Notes: generated from the sequence alone by a model not told the origin. Counted from the stretch's first letter, positions 46,510 through 61,351 are shown. The stretch: DNA of 64,000 bases from Lineus longissimus (GCF_910592395.1 NC_088308.1:18369501-18433500), one strand, 5' to 3'. Translations and numbers: made by a program.

Positions 46510-47209
46510 TTCAAAAGGCGGCTATACACTTACGATGTCTTACCAAACAAAGATTCCTTCACCAAACCAAGAAATGAAATGGAGAATGCATCGCCCATTT
46601 GAATTAAGCCTTTCAATCACTTCTCATAATTATGTCAGTCAGAGAAAAAATCTGACTGTCCACAGTGTGACAGCATAATAAAAGTCCGAGATATTGTTAT
46701 AATTGGATTGCGAGACCGGCACTGAAGCCGTACGAGAATGCCACATATCACATGACCAGGGGGAAACTGGGTGTGGACCGGCCAATGTCTTCAGTGAATC
46801 GTGCCTCTGATGGAACATGGCGTAATATCGAATTCAATGTCTCTGCGACTAATTAAGGCATACCTGTATAGAAATATGGATCGATGTGATACAATTAACA
46901 CCAACATGTCTATGGCCAGTTAAGCCGTTAAGGCATTTCTAAGAGTTGACTGGTCAGTTAGGCTTTTGTTGCTCACGGGCAAGAAACCATATGAAAGCAC
47001 GAGATGGTGAAAAGATTTGAAAGGCATAAATAGGAATGTGGGTTTTTCTCTCTATGCTTGGACTGTCACTATTGACATGAATGGGGCAGGTCCTGGCAGG
47101 GTGGTTTTTGTAAGGGTTGTTTAGAAGAGACGGGTGATCCAGGAGCGGATGAGGATGGTAGTCATCTAAGAAATAGATGCACTCTCAAAGAAAGAAATAT
47201 AAGGTAAAG

Positions 47210-47415
47210 TGTTACAATTATAGCAAATACAGTGTAGAAAACAGTTCAAGGTACAGAGAGGCTATGATTGTACCAGGGCTATAATTATAGTGACAGGGCT
47301 ATGATTATAGCTCTGATACAATTATAGTCCCTCCATACACTGTAAAAAGCAGCTGACAGTGCACATTAATGCGCACAGAAGTTATAATTGTACTGGATCT
47401 ATAATTGTACCACCT
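47210..47415. repeat. Cluster of TATAATTGTA / TACAATTATA words
   Basis: About seven related words in both orientations occur in 205 bp (near 47214, 47266, 47281, 47308, 47326, 47384 and 47401), several preceded by GGGCT. The core ATAATTAT is self-complementary. It may be an irregular minisatellite or a cluster of homeodomain-type sites. Confidence 0.5.
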
Positions 47416-50400
47416 TTCTATTCATGAGCTAAAAAATCCATAGTTAAAACGTGAAAAAAATTTAAAGAACCCCTCTCCATGTCCACTTCAAGAGCTACCA
47501 ACATCTTCTCTGCCACGCTACCAGATGTCACTAGCTAATACCTAGCGCTCCTCCTCGTTAATAATAAGTCGTGTAACACGAGTCTGATTAGGGGCATCAC
47601 TTTCTCATGTATAGGAAATAGAAAAATGATGTGAATATGACACTGATAATCAACGAAAATGGAAAGGTGAAGTGGATGGATTGATTTAAATTGAAAGTAA
47701 CTGAGGCCATTTGCGAATATTAGTATACACTATAACAAAATGAAAGGCTATTTATTTAAATGTCCCTTCTATTAGCAACTCCAAGTCGGCAGACCTGTCC
47801 TTGTCTACAAAGCCCTTCCTTTAGTTTGAGCTGCAGGGTCTACTGTAAAAGAATACAACACATTCATATCACGCTTTTGAAATCAGATATTTAGTCCGAT
47901 TTAAAAACGGTGCAACCAATTTGACAAATTTAAAGCAATTTATTTTGGTATTTCTCGAAATGAGGATCAAACATTTTTTAACACTCGGCGATCAAAACGA
48001 GAGCCAAAAATCGGAAGTAAATTCGATTTGGTTAAGGATTTGACAATTACAGAAACATCATGAAGCAAATGGATGCCAACCGAGTGCCCACAATCTGCAA
48101 TAGTGCTTACAAAACTTGCCTCGCCCTCATAATCTCTGCAGCGTCCCTCGATCCATCTTGGCCCATTGTCTTCCACCACACGTCTAGTGTGTCTCTCCTC
48201 ATATCAATAATGCATCCCCTAACTCTGTAACCATCATAGTACCCATTTCAGACCATGAATTTTTAAATTCCTCTGCCAACATCCATTTGTAGTCATGTAT
48301 GTCTCGTCTCTTTTTTTCTAATCAGGTGCAGCTCCTTCGCTAGTGTTTTGTAAAACATGCAAAATTACTTAAGCCTTTTTTCCTGATGTGTCTCCATTAT
48401 TTGAAGTTGACCAATCACTCCATAGCCCTCGTCAATTGATCCAGTGCTTATTCTTACAAACGTCTCCTCATGATATCACCACAGAGCTCACCCCACCACA
48501 TCCCCAAAGAAAATCACTTCACTATCAGACCCTCACAATTTTATAACCTTTTTCCTTTGACAACTCAAGTACTCTTCGAGTAAAAGTTCCATCTTTTGAT
48601 GCAATACACCAATATCCTACTACTCGAAAAAGCAGTTTTTACCACTCGAAAAGTTCCCTTTCACGATCATCTTCATCGTAATCCATTCATCAACAAGGTC
48701 ATCCCTACTATGTTTTTACTATTGATGCAACCCTGAGAGTTCTTGAGCGAGTTTTATGAGAATTTTTTCAAAGAGATTATCAATTTTGAAAAGTTCAAGC
48801 ACTGGAGAAAGTATTCTGCAACCTTGGGTTGGTGCTACATATTACCAACACTGTTTTCTGAAATTTCAAGAAAGCAGCAGTGCTCCAATTGATAAATACA
48901 GTGAGACACATCATATTCTGAAATACGTTTCACCAAGAAAGCACCAGAACATCCAAATTGATTTCAACTGTCTCAGTGAATGACAAGCGGAGAAAAAGCT
49001 CTAATTATTGTCATGTCTGAGTCAAAAGATGGGATTTCCAACGCTTCCTGGCGATTGTCCTCCTGAAGCTGAAAGACACCAGGCAGTAATTAAGTCCCAG
49101 GTAGCATTATCAGCCTTCGTTAATAAATGACAACCTATTGTCTCCTCGTGCATCTTGTGGGAGATTGCAGGATTCGTTTTCTCTTGGGGATGCCTAGAAG
49201 GAAACTGGGCCCGGATCGGTGCGCGGAACTGGTGCTTGGAAGGAGCATTCGACTGTTGGGCAAACTTTTCTCTACATTCTATGGATGTGTTTAGCTGTGT
49301 GTCTTGAACTGGTCCACAACAAGGGAGATTCGATACTTATTTTCCAAAGACTTCTCTTGAGGTTTCAGGGAGAAAATCTTGGTGTAGCACATAGCACATA
49401 CCATTCACAGCAATCTGCAGATTATATAAGTTTTTGGAGGGTGTCACTATTGCAATCTGCATTACAACCTATTTTCCTAAATTACCCCAATCTTCACACT
49501 TCCGAATGAAAGCTTCCCTTTTTGAGTTATCCAGTCCCCTTTTCCGACATCAAAATATCATCAGAGGGGTTTAAATCCAGGCAGAAACAGACCATATTGG
49601 CACACTCAAAAGCTATACATTACTTCCAATTGACAAAACTAAAACAAATAATCTATTTTGGTGACACTTTTTCAAGCAGCAGTAGCTCCTGAGCTTCTAG
49701 ACATCTTTGAAATCAGTCAACAGAGTGGATTTGATAACTAAAAGATCACCTGCAGCTGACGAGCCTGCTGCTTCAAAGGTTTACAACTGTCACCATTGTC
49801 AATGAAGAACAACCAAACTCCACAACATGTTTAAAGGAGACTAAACTGGGAGACGCAATAATGTTCTAATGTTCTAGTTCTAACCACTGAGAGGAAGGGA
49901 CTAATTTTTCAGCAATGCCATTTTGCAATATATTTCATGGACCATCAAATAATCCTGGGCGAAAAATAAGCTTGGGTTTCGTGGAATTGTACTGTAAGAA
50001 GCTGCAGCTTTAGGTCAGGTTTTTTACTCAGTTGGTAAGGAGTCAACCTGGGGGATTGCTATTAAGAAATTGACTGACATTTGTCACACAAGACACCAAA
50101 TCAATATAAAATCAATTGATTTACAATCTAACACAATCTTGCACCTTCCAAAGTCAATCTGATTGTTCCGATGTCTATCGGTAAACATATCACTATTTTC
50201 CCACTAATTCAGATAGTTACCAGCAGCGACAGGATCCCTAGCACTAATGTGACATCCCCTGATAAAGCCTTTCAGGCATCTCATCGCTCTTGGAACCCAT
50301 AAACTCACTCGATAATGACCAAGGTATTACATCTGTAACCGGTCATGTCAACCCATACACAGACTTCTTCCCTATTCAACCAGAAATACCAAAGATAGGA

Positions 50401-53400
50401 AAATCGACAAGGCAGTACAAAGACGTTCTGTGTCAATGATATTTCATAACTATTGTGCAAAGAACCCTATATAATGTCCAAGAAATTGGTGCTAACTAAA
50501 GCGGAGCTGTGACAACACAAAAGACAAGAGAAGAGTCGGCAACTGTAGGAATACTTGAATTGTAAAGAGTTGCCTTCTCATACAGAATGCATTGTGGGTA
50601 TGTTGTGCCGTCTTCGAACAAAATGGCTTCGACTGAGCCGAGTCTTTTTTCTTACTGTATCATAGAAAGGTTTTTCTTGGTAAGGTTCTCCTCAGCAAGT
50701 ATCCACTGAGCGCAGATACAATGGAAGATGAGACACTAAGAGTGTACGATTGGCAATGCCATTATATCTACATTTACAATACGACGGAAAGGTGCATCTT
50801 TCAAGTCCTTTGAGATTAGCATAAAAGGGAAATTCTCGGGTATAATCTTCGTCTCTGCGACACAACAATGCCGTGGCATGGCCAACCATTTACCGTGTCA
50901 CAACAAATGACGATGCCCGGGTTCCGATGACAACGATACTTCTCCGTGTAGAAAAGCACCACCACAAAGAAACGACTCTCGACGCCGTAGAATTAGAACC
51001 AAACGTCTTCTAAAACACCACAGCCACTGTCATCGGCCATTATAGTAGCAATAATGCTCCCAGCTCTCGTGCAGATCTGGTGCGTGAAACTGAACAATTT
51101 TGCAAATCGTTTACGGCAATGTGAAATAAATCGCGAGACATCCCGGCGTCTGTTTCCTGCTACAGGAGGTTGGTGGCCGCAATTGTTTCCACGATTCTCA
51201 CCGTGATTCTGATTTCTGAGATTTCTTGTCATCTAGCGCCAGAAATGACAATAATAACGCCGCAGAGTTATACCTGGTGCAGATAAATGTTTCTCATCGG
51301 GTAATGGTTAAGGAGGTCTTTTGTGTTTTATAGCAATTACTTTAAAGAATGGCTGTCACATTTTCAGAGTGAAATTCAGGAAAGAAATTGCATGAGAATG
51401 AGAAGATCTGATAGCATAAATAATGCTTGAGGATCAGCAAAATAAAGAGTAATAAACCACCTTATCAATGGATAACTAACGGTTTTCTCCACAAAACTGT
51501 GACTGTCTTTAACTTTTCAATCGAACACAAAACTGACTACCAAGGGTATATACTGAGGACTCATCCATGAAGCGAATGAAAGGTGACAAGACAAACAGCA
51601 TAGATGAATACCAAATCAGACACTCATACATTGTGACAAAATGCCACCACAGCAGCTAAAGTAGTTTACAGCACTTATTGGCCATTATCAGGCGGAAAAA
51701 ATACCATCTTTTTTCAGTTTTTTACGCAATGGTCAAGTATGCAGGAAGAGGAGACAGTTATTGCAAATCGATTGCTGTTTCACTCTTCTATTGCTGGTGC
51801 TATCACTTTCAAGCAGTAGTGCATATCACTGCTGTCTTTTGAGGACAAAGTCAAGACCAGATGGTCACTTAAGTCTTGGGATGCGGGATCCCATTTTGCT
51901 GTTCACTGGAGTAATAGCGCAGGTCAAAGGTCACATTGGGAAGGAAATCGTAGGTATGTCACTCTATACACACAGGAAACTGAGCTGGATATAACTCAAA
52001 AGTCGTCATGTGGACAAACAATAATGTTTTCTCGGAAATTCTCTTGAAATAATTTCTTAATAAAACAAAGGCAGGATGAAGGGACACCATAAAAGGTTGT
52101 GGCGAGCTGATTAAATCTGGCTCATTACATGTAGGAAGTCCATCTTGACACATATCATTTCAATTGTATATGCACTGTTCTCATTAAATTGGTGCAGTTG
52201 AGATCATTTAGCTCTGAAGGTCTGTACACTTCCTAGCATTTCACTTCACCACATGATCAATCTTCCATACCAACACTGATACATTTGTGTCCCATTGCCT
52301 TTGGTGGTCCATGGACAAAGCAAAACTCGTGGCAAAGGCCTCTGTCCAAAGGGTTTACACTCTAGAATCAAAGCAAAACGGATGCAGAATCTCAAAAAGC
52401 TCGATTCCAGGCATTCACAAAGAACTTGTTGGGGACAGTTATTTTTTCAGTTCTATCTACTCTTCGTATTTGTCTCACAGAGAATTTGCATCGGCAAATT
52501 GTCGGACAACCAGACTGGAATATTTGGAAGATGTTTCTATTTATTAGTGTGCGATCTTGTCTGCTTCCGCTGCCAACGTTGCGCATTGTTCGAACCAAGT
52601 GCCAGGAGCCTGATTAGGAGGCATTCTAGTTCATCCTAAAGGAATACGTTATTCCACACATTGACTTCAAGGCAGAATAAACGCCTCGGCGGACCTTGAA
52701 GAACGCATGACCAGAATGATGACGGCGAGATGTTGCATTGTGTTGCCATATTATTAGTGTCTGATGAAGACACATCTTGCCTTGGCGATGCCCTGGTGCT
52801 GCCTTTGAAGAGTGCTGCACCATTTATCGTACAAATGGGTGGGGGGGGGGGGGTAAAATCATCTAATGGTAGTTTTCATAGTGAAGCAGGTTGTCTACAG
52901 ATGAGCTACCATACTATGAGGTAGTGGTGCTCAGGTAAGTATGGAGAAGAAATCTGTGTGCTAAGAAGCCAAATTTAATCAGAAGTTCCTTCAGAAAGAA
53001 ATGTCTTCCTTTTTCACTTATTTCGAGGAAGGACTGATATTGTGAGTAAGTCAAGTTTAGGGGCTGACCTGGAGCCTCAGATGATCTAATGATCCACCCC
53101 TCCAGCAACAGAAAAAAACATGACTCTTGGACACATGATTTTTTAGAAACTAAACACTCCCTGCCATCTTTGTTATCAGAAACGCCAACCAACAAATTGC
53201 TTTTAGGGGAGACAGAGGACACCTCAATTTAGAGGTACCCGAGGCCGCCCCAAGGGTACAGGCAAGCACTCAGCGGCTGGCAAAATGGTGTCGTGTTCAC
53301 GTAACAAATCCCTCACATGATTCCGGATAAATTTCCTTGATGAGAGAAAATAAGGTTAATAAGAGGAAAAAAGCTACTTAGCTTCGGGTTCAGAACCTCT

Positions 53401-55869
53401 GAGCAATGCTCGCTCCTCAGGGACTGAAACTAAATCGGGGAATTTTAGCGTAAATGGCCGTAGGATGAACGCCAGCAGGTAATTGCCGCAGGAGGGTTTT
53501 AAGTGATAAAGCAAAATAGTGGAGATTTAAGACTTCGGTGTTGGATGTTATCAATCCCCGACATATTTTATGAAATTGCATCAAAACTGAAGACTTGGAT
53601 TTTAACATTATTCTTGCATTTCGAATTCTTTGTAATAAGATATTTAAGGTAAAATGAGGGAAAGCTTGCACTTCCATTGTGTTATCTTCAAAATTCTCAA
53701 ATGTGTCCATCAAAATTATTTCCAAAGTAAGAAAGAAACATACCCAGGCATTTGGAAGACCCTGTTCTTCATACATTCCGCTGTGTTCAAATCACATGGT
53801 TGGCCAAGAAGTGAGCTTAGCACTTATGTTATTTGTGTGACGACAGTTTGGTTAAAAGTAAGGTTCATCCCTTCAAATATTCGAAATTTGAATTCAAGAG
53901 CCATGTCTTTCTTGTCAGCACAGCAAGGAACATTTTTTTTAATATGTTTGTACTAAATTGATAGCAACTGACCAAGACTTGAAAGAATGAAAGAACACCA
54001 CTCAGACATCTTTCAAATTAATTCGTAAAAGCGTGTAACCTTGTTGGCCGGTTATCAGAGCACTGACATCACAGGAAGAAACAGTCAAAGGAAATAGGTT
54101 GTTTCCTGTAAGATAGACTAAGAGACTAAGGAAACCTCCACTATGAGCTAGCCCTCAACAACAAAGACAATAGATTTGCTTACTTCCAATGTTATCATTA
54201 GACAAGTTACATTAGAGACGGCGCTCCTTAAAGAACCGTAAAAGTAACGGAAACAGCCACGTATGTACAGCTCTCATTTCCACTGGTGCAGTTATAGTAG
54301 ATATCAGATGTGACATCCTAAGCATAATGGGGGCATCTCCTTTCAGACTATGCTACAACAGCAGATTTTATCTTGGGCAAGGCCTTTCCACGAAAAGGTA
54401 CTTGTAGGGCTGCTACATTGACTCAGGCAGCATCAGGGTCTGTTTTAAGCCAAACCAAGGGAGGGAGAATGCTGACCCAAACAATTCTTTTCCAGCATTT
54501 TTTCCTTTTGTTACGACTCTCCGATCATATCATAACTACCAAACAAATGCAAAGGGAGTCTTTTCCCTCAGCTTACCAAATAACAACCTTCTCCGATACA
54601 AAAGGAACGAACATGACTTTCCTCAGTTCTTTTGACTCTGGACTCTCTATCGTTTTTGTACTCGCTGGTAAACGACTGACTACCTTTTCAAACATGACAC
54701 ACCAAACTCGGCGAGAAGTGTATCATGAAATTCCGCATGTGCCACGTATCACATGATCTGGCTCAAGTTGCCGACTAGAATACAGAACAGTTACATGCAA
54801 ACTCGCATTTCCCGTCGTCCGCCCTCTTGGCATTCATAACAGCACAATGATATTCTGCCTGATTACGTTTGAAAAGAACAAAAACAGACTCTGTTCCCCA
54901 ATTTAAGTGGAACGTACCTTTTTCAAACCCCCACATTCGCTTGGGTAGAAATTTAATTAGAGCTATTCCACAATCGTGGATGTTGATCTCCCCCAAGTGC
55001 CTAGGGGGACGAGGGGAGACATGTCCCAAGTCCCATGGAGCTAAACACCTTTTTTAACCGAACGAGGAGTGACGGAAGGTTCAATAGACTTTGAATAGAT
55101 GGAGCAATCTACCTCAGATTCACCCTTTTAAATCAAGATCGGATATTTCTGGAAGCATTTCGCATGTTTTAGATAGGGACTTGCAAACTAAATTCTTCCG
55201 ATTTGATTTAATAGATTGGGAATGAGACGAGATGTGAAGATGCAAACTTCAACATTTGAAATCATCTTCCAGGCCAAAAAATATTCGAATATTAATTCAT
55301 TTGTACATGTAGCACTTTCATGCAAATACCTACAGTAATAGATACAGTAGCACTTATATGTAAATACAGAAGAAGATCCTACAAATTACAGAATATGCAT
55401 ACGAATTTGATTAAATTATGTTCACGGATGAATATAGTAACCCAGATTCGTGCTAACGTGATCAGATGAATTAGTCACTTTGAAGTGCAGCGTAGACCCC
55501 CTGGCTAATCACATCACAGAAACGCTCCTTTGAAGTGGTACGAATTGTTATCATTTAAAGAGAACTTCACAGGGAAGACGGCTTCGCTACACTGCATTTT
55601 TGTAGCGTGGGCCCCTCTGGGCTGTGTTGTAAAGCAGGCAGAAAAATTAAAAGAAAACTGAGTCACTTATGGGAAAACTGATTATAATTATATCAAGAGA
55701 TTTTGAATTCGGTCTCGTGGGTATTCTCAAATATCTTATTGGTCATGAATTATCTTGGGTTTGTTTCGGTTAAACAATGGCTAAAGATGTTAAGAACACA
55801 CGCACACAAGAAAGTTAAGTTCAACAAAACATGGCCAGAACAACAGTACCAGAGAGCGGCTGTTTTTGA
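47416..55869. other. Anonymous DNA
   Basis: The part at 48180-48720 is poor in G and rich in pyrimidines on the plus strand, with repeated ACTCGAAAA words. The longest frames (119 codons, minus, 53417-53776; 127 codons, plus, 54373-54756) show no domain. Confidence 0.65.
52841..52853 (+). repeat. Poly-G tract (13 G)
   Basis: A run of 13 guanines directly after GGGT. It can form a G-quadruplex-like structure only if the run folds on itself. Confidence 0.9.
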
Positions 55870-56360
55870 TCAACCAGGCAGAGGCTGCCACATTTTGTAA
55901 GTAGCACCTTTTTTTTAACATGACAAGGCAGAGGCCATAGAGTGGCACCTGTTTTGGAACATGACCAGGCAGAGGCCATAGAGTGGCACCTGTTTTGGAA
56001 CATGACCAGGCAGAGGCCATAGAGTGGCACCTGTTTTGGAACATGACCAGGCAGGGGCCATAGAGTGGCACCTATTTTGGAACATGACCAGGCAGAGGCC
56101 ATAGAGTGGCACCTGTTTTGGAACATGACCAGGCAGAGGCCATAGAGTGGCACCTGTTTTGGAACATGACCAGGCAGAGGCCATAGAGTACCACCTGTTT
56201 TGGAACATGACCAGGCAGGGGCTTTAGAGTACCACCTGTTTTGGAACATGACCAGGCAGGGGCTATAGAGTGGCACCTGTTTCAGAACATGACCAGGCAG
56301 AGGCAATATATCAAGTAGTACCTGTTTTGAAACATGACCAGGCAGAGGCTATGCATCAAA
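55870..56360 (+). repeat. 41-bp minisatellite, about 11-12 units
   Basis: The unit contains GGCAGAGGCCATAGAGTGGC and TGTTTTGGAACATGACCA. Copies step by 41 bp from about 55929 to 56298, with looser copies at each edge. The GCCA-TAGAG-TGGC part is a small inverted repeat. Because 41 is not a multiple of three, and the unit lacks stops on the minus strand, all three minus frames stay open across the array. The resulting frames (up to 161 codons) are artefacts. Confidence 0.95.
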
Positions 56361-58584
56361 TACAGAAAATATTATTTTCTTTTTTTGTTTTTCACCAATG
56401 TTGGCAAAAAAGAGGATGCATAAATGCCGCAAGTGGTGTCCGTATAAAGGTATTGAGTCAACCTGGGAAAACAATATGATGATAACGTGCCTCAAAATTG
56501 ATTTCTTATATCTGAAATGAAACTTCAAAGCTGCCCCGCCAGACCAGTATCAATATCAAAGAGGAACCAGAAATAAAACTGACTTACTCTGTAATCTTCA
56601 CAAACGATAAACAAGTGAAACTTACCTACAAAGATAAAATAAGGCAACAATTACAATTACAATCATATTTTCGGAAAAGGATTTTTACGATGTTTTTTGA
56701 AATGAGAAGAAAATGAGGATTTGATTTCGTTAAAAATTGTTACCTCATAATGATTACTACACTCATGGTATTTAGAAAAAATTCCATCCAAAAATAGATG
56801 CTTTGTGCATCTTTGTAGTTTTTGTTTCTCAAACATGACTATCAAATCAAATCTTCTTTCATCCTTTGGTCATGTTGTGCACGGAGAGTGAAGTGTGTTA
56901 CACACAACTTTCATCGTTTGGTCACGCTGCACAGAGAGTGAGAGGAGCTGCGCATATAGATAGTTCAATTTCCATAGCAAGTTGGCTTTAATCCTCAATG
57001 TTAGGTTGACCATATATCAAACCCGGAGGATTACAACTTCTCACTGAGGACGCAAATATTCTTTGTTGTTTCATCATAAAACAGCAAATACATCGAATGC
57101 GTGCTTTGCATTCAAATGGTTAAAACAGTACTTGATATGTACTGCCTTGTATGATGGTATTGCTAGATGTATGGCGGTCTTAACCACATAACGGCAAATG
57201 CCCCGCCAACACAAAAGAATCGTGGATCTTTCACAGTGGACACATGAAACCAACTCGAGTACCAAGTCCGTCAACTCCACGACAAGGACATACATGATAT
57301 TTAAAAACAGCCCGACAGGATACAAGAGAGAGAGGCTGCTTGAATGGGGTATCAAACATCAAAGCCTGATCACCATATATGACTGGCAGCAAAAGGCAAG
57401 GAATCTTTGTATAGGTTGGTTGCGGCAGGATGGACAAGATTCAACCAATACACCTTCTCAATAACATCACTATCTTCCGCACACGTATGTCTTTATATAT
57501 TGAGGCAGATATAAGAAGGCAGCATTTGAAAAATTGAAATCTTTACAGAATGTCTTGGACTATGATATAAATACACTTAATGATTTGTTTCATCTTATGA
57601 TGAAGTGGGGTAATTATCAGCGCCAGCATCAGAAAAGTTTTTTAAAAGCTTTTATTCCAAATTCTTATTCTTGTAAAGCCTTACCCAAGAACGAGATTCA
57701 GATGTGTAGCAGAAAGCCACATTTTCGTTGAAATGAAACAGACCTCAGATCAGGAATCACCCAGAAGTTGGTCAACAATACAAAGGAGCCAACTAACAGA
57801 GTCACTGACCTTGCTGCAGATGAAATAATTGGAGAGAAAAAATGAGAAAAGTCGATCCTCACCCACAATATCAACCTAAGTAACCTGAACCCAGTTTCAA
57901 CATTCAACCCAACCCTTCATGGCTTCTCTGTCTGAGTCTGACCACTGGACACCTTTGATCTCCACAGCATTTTCTGACCACTGTTTTGGTATTAATGCAC
58001 GAATAATCTTACTGGCCTTGATGGAACTTTTTTCTCATGTGTCTTTTGTTTTTGTTTCATTATAAGCTAGTTATCTTCGGCTTGAGAGGGTCCAGCTCAG
58101 GGCATCTGAAGACACAAAGTAACAGAAGACTTTCCTCTTTTTGAAGTATATGAGAAGTCCTTTTGTTCAGATCGACACGTGAAGATTTGAGCTCATTAGG
58201 ACAGGGGTTGCAGACGCTGAGGGAAATTAGAGGGTGATTTCTTTCCTGTATGTGATCTTACTGTTGTGGAGGGTGGATGCCCAATTACCATCAAGAATAA
58301 GGCGATTAGATCGACATTCATGATCGGCGAGTCTTTAATGTTCATGTCCAGAATTGATGAATGGTTAGAAAGCAGAGTGACTGGCATTTTAAGAAAGCAA
58401 AAGTTCAGCGCTTCAAGAAGCAGCATCCAAGAGCCCTCCAAGAGATGTTCAGGAGCACCAAGTACGAAGCACTCTCATACTTTTTAACTCTGGTGCCATG
58501 AGCAAGGACAACGAAGTGAATCAGAAAGGCATCCAACCCTGATATTTTTAGACTCGACCGAAACGAACTGTGTGTTTTCATTTG
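56361..58584. other. Anonymous DNA
   Basis: No recognised gene. Several frames of 60-93 codons, without motifs. Two related GTCATGTTGTGCACGGAGAGTG-like phrases (near 56869 and 56920) suggest a small diverged duplication. Confidence 0.6.
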
Positions 58585-58730
58585 CAACAGCCAAGTGTGT
58601 GAATTATGTCCATTTGTTCAGCGCTCAGTACTGTCACCAGCCAATGTGTCTTCTACCATAGCCAAATGTGTGAATTGTCATCCCCAGTTACTCATTGCTC
58701 AGTTTTGTCACTAATCAATGAGAAAGATAA
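58585..58730 (+). repeat. ~71-bp diverged tandem duplication
   Basis: CCAAGTGTGTGAATT at 58591 and CCAAATGTGTGAATT at 58662 begin two units that both continue through GCTCAGTNNTGTCAC to CAATG. Confidence 0.65.
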
Positions 58731-61351
58731 GTCTGCCTGGCTTCTTCGAATTCGATCCAGCTTATCCAATCCCTAACCAGCTCGGAGAAAAAGCTTAGAT
58801 CCCTCAGAAGATAGAAGCCCGATGTGGGATGGATGAAAACATGCTATGCGCTGACTGCATCTTGGACAATTCTCTTCTATGCATCTTTTCATGTGTACTT
58901 CATGTTTTTGTGAGGATGCAAATAATGAATTACAGTTGGCAATGATATCTCTGTTTCATTCAACTGGGACTCTTATGTGAGAGAACTTGGCTGATTAAAG
59001 CACATTCAATCACTCAGTTGGTGACATGTTTTTAAACCAAGGGGTTATTTCATTCAGTTTTAAGTCCATTAGACTGTTAAAGCATGTGCTGTTTGTCAAC
59101 AAGTTGACACCATAGGAATCCCTACCCATGGCCTATTGATGAGCTTGGCGGGAGGAGGTCAGCCTCCCTTTTGATCAACCTGATCAAGTTGATACTAAGA
59201 TTTGAGAACTATATTTTCTCTACCAACTAAATACTCCAGTCAGTGGCATTCGAGCACAGTAGATGGCCAGATATTTAAACTTTGTCGTCCTTGTCTGTAC
59301 CCACATAACACACCCATGAATGGGTACTTTAACACAATGGGATGCACAGAATGGCCTCTCATCCAAGGTCAAACAGCCAAGGTCAAGTAATGTCAAATCA
59401 CTTTCAAGGATATTTTCCACCCTGAGATGACAAGGAGTAATGTACATGACGCATAACAAACATACACATCTCTCAGTTTTAGCTACCAAGAGATCTATCA
59501 GGTCTACCCATTGGCACTAAAATTCTGAATAGGAAATCTAGATTAATTTTCTGGTCATTTTCTCGCAAACAATATGAGAAATGATAAGTTCAATATGGTG
59601 CTGTGAACTTCAAGTGCATAAGAGATCAACAATTCAGTGAGAATTCCATTGGTATTCAGCTCGGGCTGCTGTGTAAGAGTACACTGAACTATGCCATTAT
59701 CCACAGTTGAAGGCTGACATTGATGTATTTACAGCATCTGGGGCGTTACTGCCTAAGCAACTGGTCACTTCAGTGCAAATTCATCACTCACATAACGGGC
59801 ATTTCACTAATTAAATAGGTCGTTTGAACCATTGAGTAGGTTCATCCGGTTGGTATTAAAGTCAAAAAGTTCTATTATCAGAAGCAAAGATCGAAAATCA
59901 CTGTTCTAAAGTTTACTCAGACCCGGTGAAAATGATCTATGAAAAAAACCATCACTGAACAATTTTATTCAATTAATTTTGTATCACACCAGGAACATTC
60001 AAATCTATCAGTTGAAGTGTCTTGCCCAAGGAGATATACACTGAATCCCTACAGATGCCATCATATCATGCGCTATGCGTGTGATCCATGCGCATGTCAA
60101 TCAAGGCATGTCAATAGTTTTATGCCCATCTAAGCCTGACATATCCTCATGATTTACTACTCACCAAGTGCAACATAATATTCGCCTGTCCATAAAATTG
60201 CACAAAATGCAAGATTGGGTTATAACTGGTTTGTTTGGTTTTTGTGGTTACACTGAATACCAACAGGTGGGGTTCTTCAATGATTGGTAAAGTATCAACA
60301 ACAGGGACAGTATTTTGCAGAATATCAAAATATGCATCGAACCAACAAGTTAGACAACATAGGCCTATATGACCAAGCTTACATCAAAAAAAGTTCTACT
60401 ACAGGGTTTTCAGATTAAGACACTGTGAATGAAATCGCAATCTAAGATTTTCCGGTGAGAAAAGGCCACAGAAAATGATCGAAAGCATTAGTTGATGAAT
60501 CAATAGGACAAAATGAATTAAAGAATAACGGCAGGGAGATAGAGCAGAGATTCCACGCTGTTCTCCAAGATGGCCGCCGATTAATCGATACAGGACCACA
60601 ATACCATCAAGTTCGGACTTTGATATGATTGAAACTCTGTCAGTCAATAGAATTTCGTGTCAATCAAAAATCAAAACAAATCTCACGGAAGCAATAAAAT
60701 GGTTTCCATGACAACATGGCACCATTTAGATCGCTATGGTTACAACAGACATCGCCACCGCAGAAGACGCTGCGAAAACAAAACTGAAACCGTTCAGCAG
60801 AGGTCTGCATGCGGCAATCTAATTCTATCAATTGGCTATATTTGATTTCAAATAATGAGTATAGATTGCCAGCACAATCGGTTGGACATAGCCAGTAATG
60901 GCAACACAGCCAGCAATTGACAGTAAAAATAATACGGCAGATCAGAGTCGAAGTCATACGGTACAATTACATAATGACAGGGCGGTCCTGTCGTTTCATG
61001 GATGGATTATATCCATAGAATGCGACACAGGACGAGGGACAGACGCACAATGTGAAATTAGTAGTCGCTGGAAGGGATCAAAGTCGGGTCTTTACTGATA
61101 CATCTTCGGTAAATCAGAGCCAGGGCGTACACTTCGGCTAGTTGACGATGCTTTGATGGGGTTGTCAACCACAGAAGATGAGTACTGCTCAGCTCAAATG
61201 AGGTCAACCAAAGCAGTCAATAATTAAAATTAGAATTCGCCCGTTGCAAACACAGGGCTGCGTAGTTCCCAACTGATTCGTGGGCTTTGGGAGATGATTG
61301 GTGACCAACTCACAGCAGTCATGAACAGCTCCTCCGAAGTTGATGCGCTGG
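58731..61351. other. Anonymous DNA
   Basis: Short frames only. No repeat, RNA gene or domain recognised. Confidence 0.65.

Noticed and set aside
50008-50062. tRNA A-box-like CTCAGTTGGTAAGGAG
   Set aside because: No B-box follows at the right distance and no acceptor stem can be drawn.
52287-52639. Several overlapping frames on both strands (up to 114 codons)
   Set aside because: Open frames in several phases with no domain suggest a local lack of stops rather than a gene.
53375-53410. B-box-like GGGTTCAGAACCT
   Set aside because: It deviates from the GGTTCRANYCC pattern and lacks an A-box upstream.
55790-56306. 161-, 97- and 93-codon frames with a repeated SAWSCSKTG peptide
   Set aside because: They follow from the 41-bp minisatellite having no minus-strand stops. 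The three frames give the same peptide, so coding is not supported.
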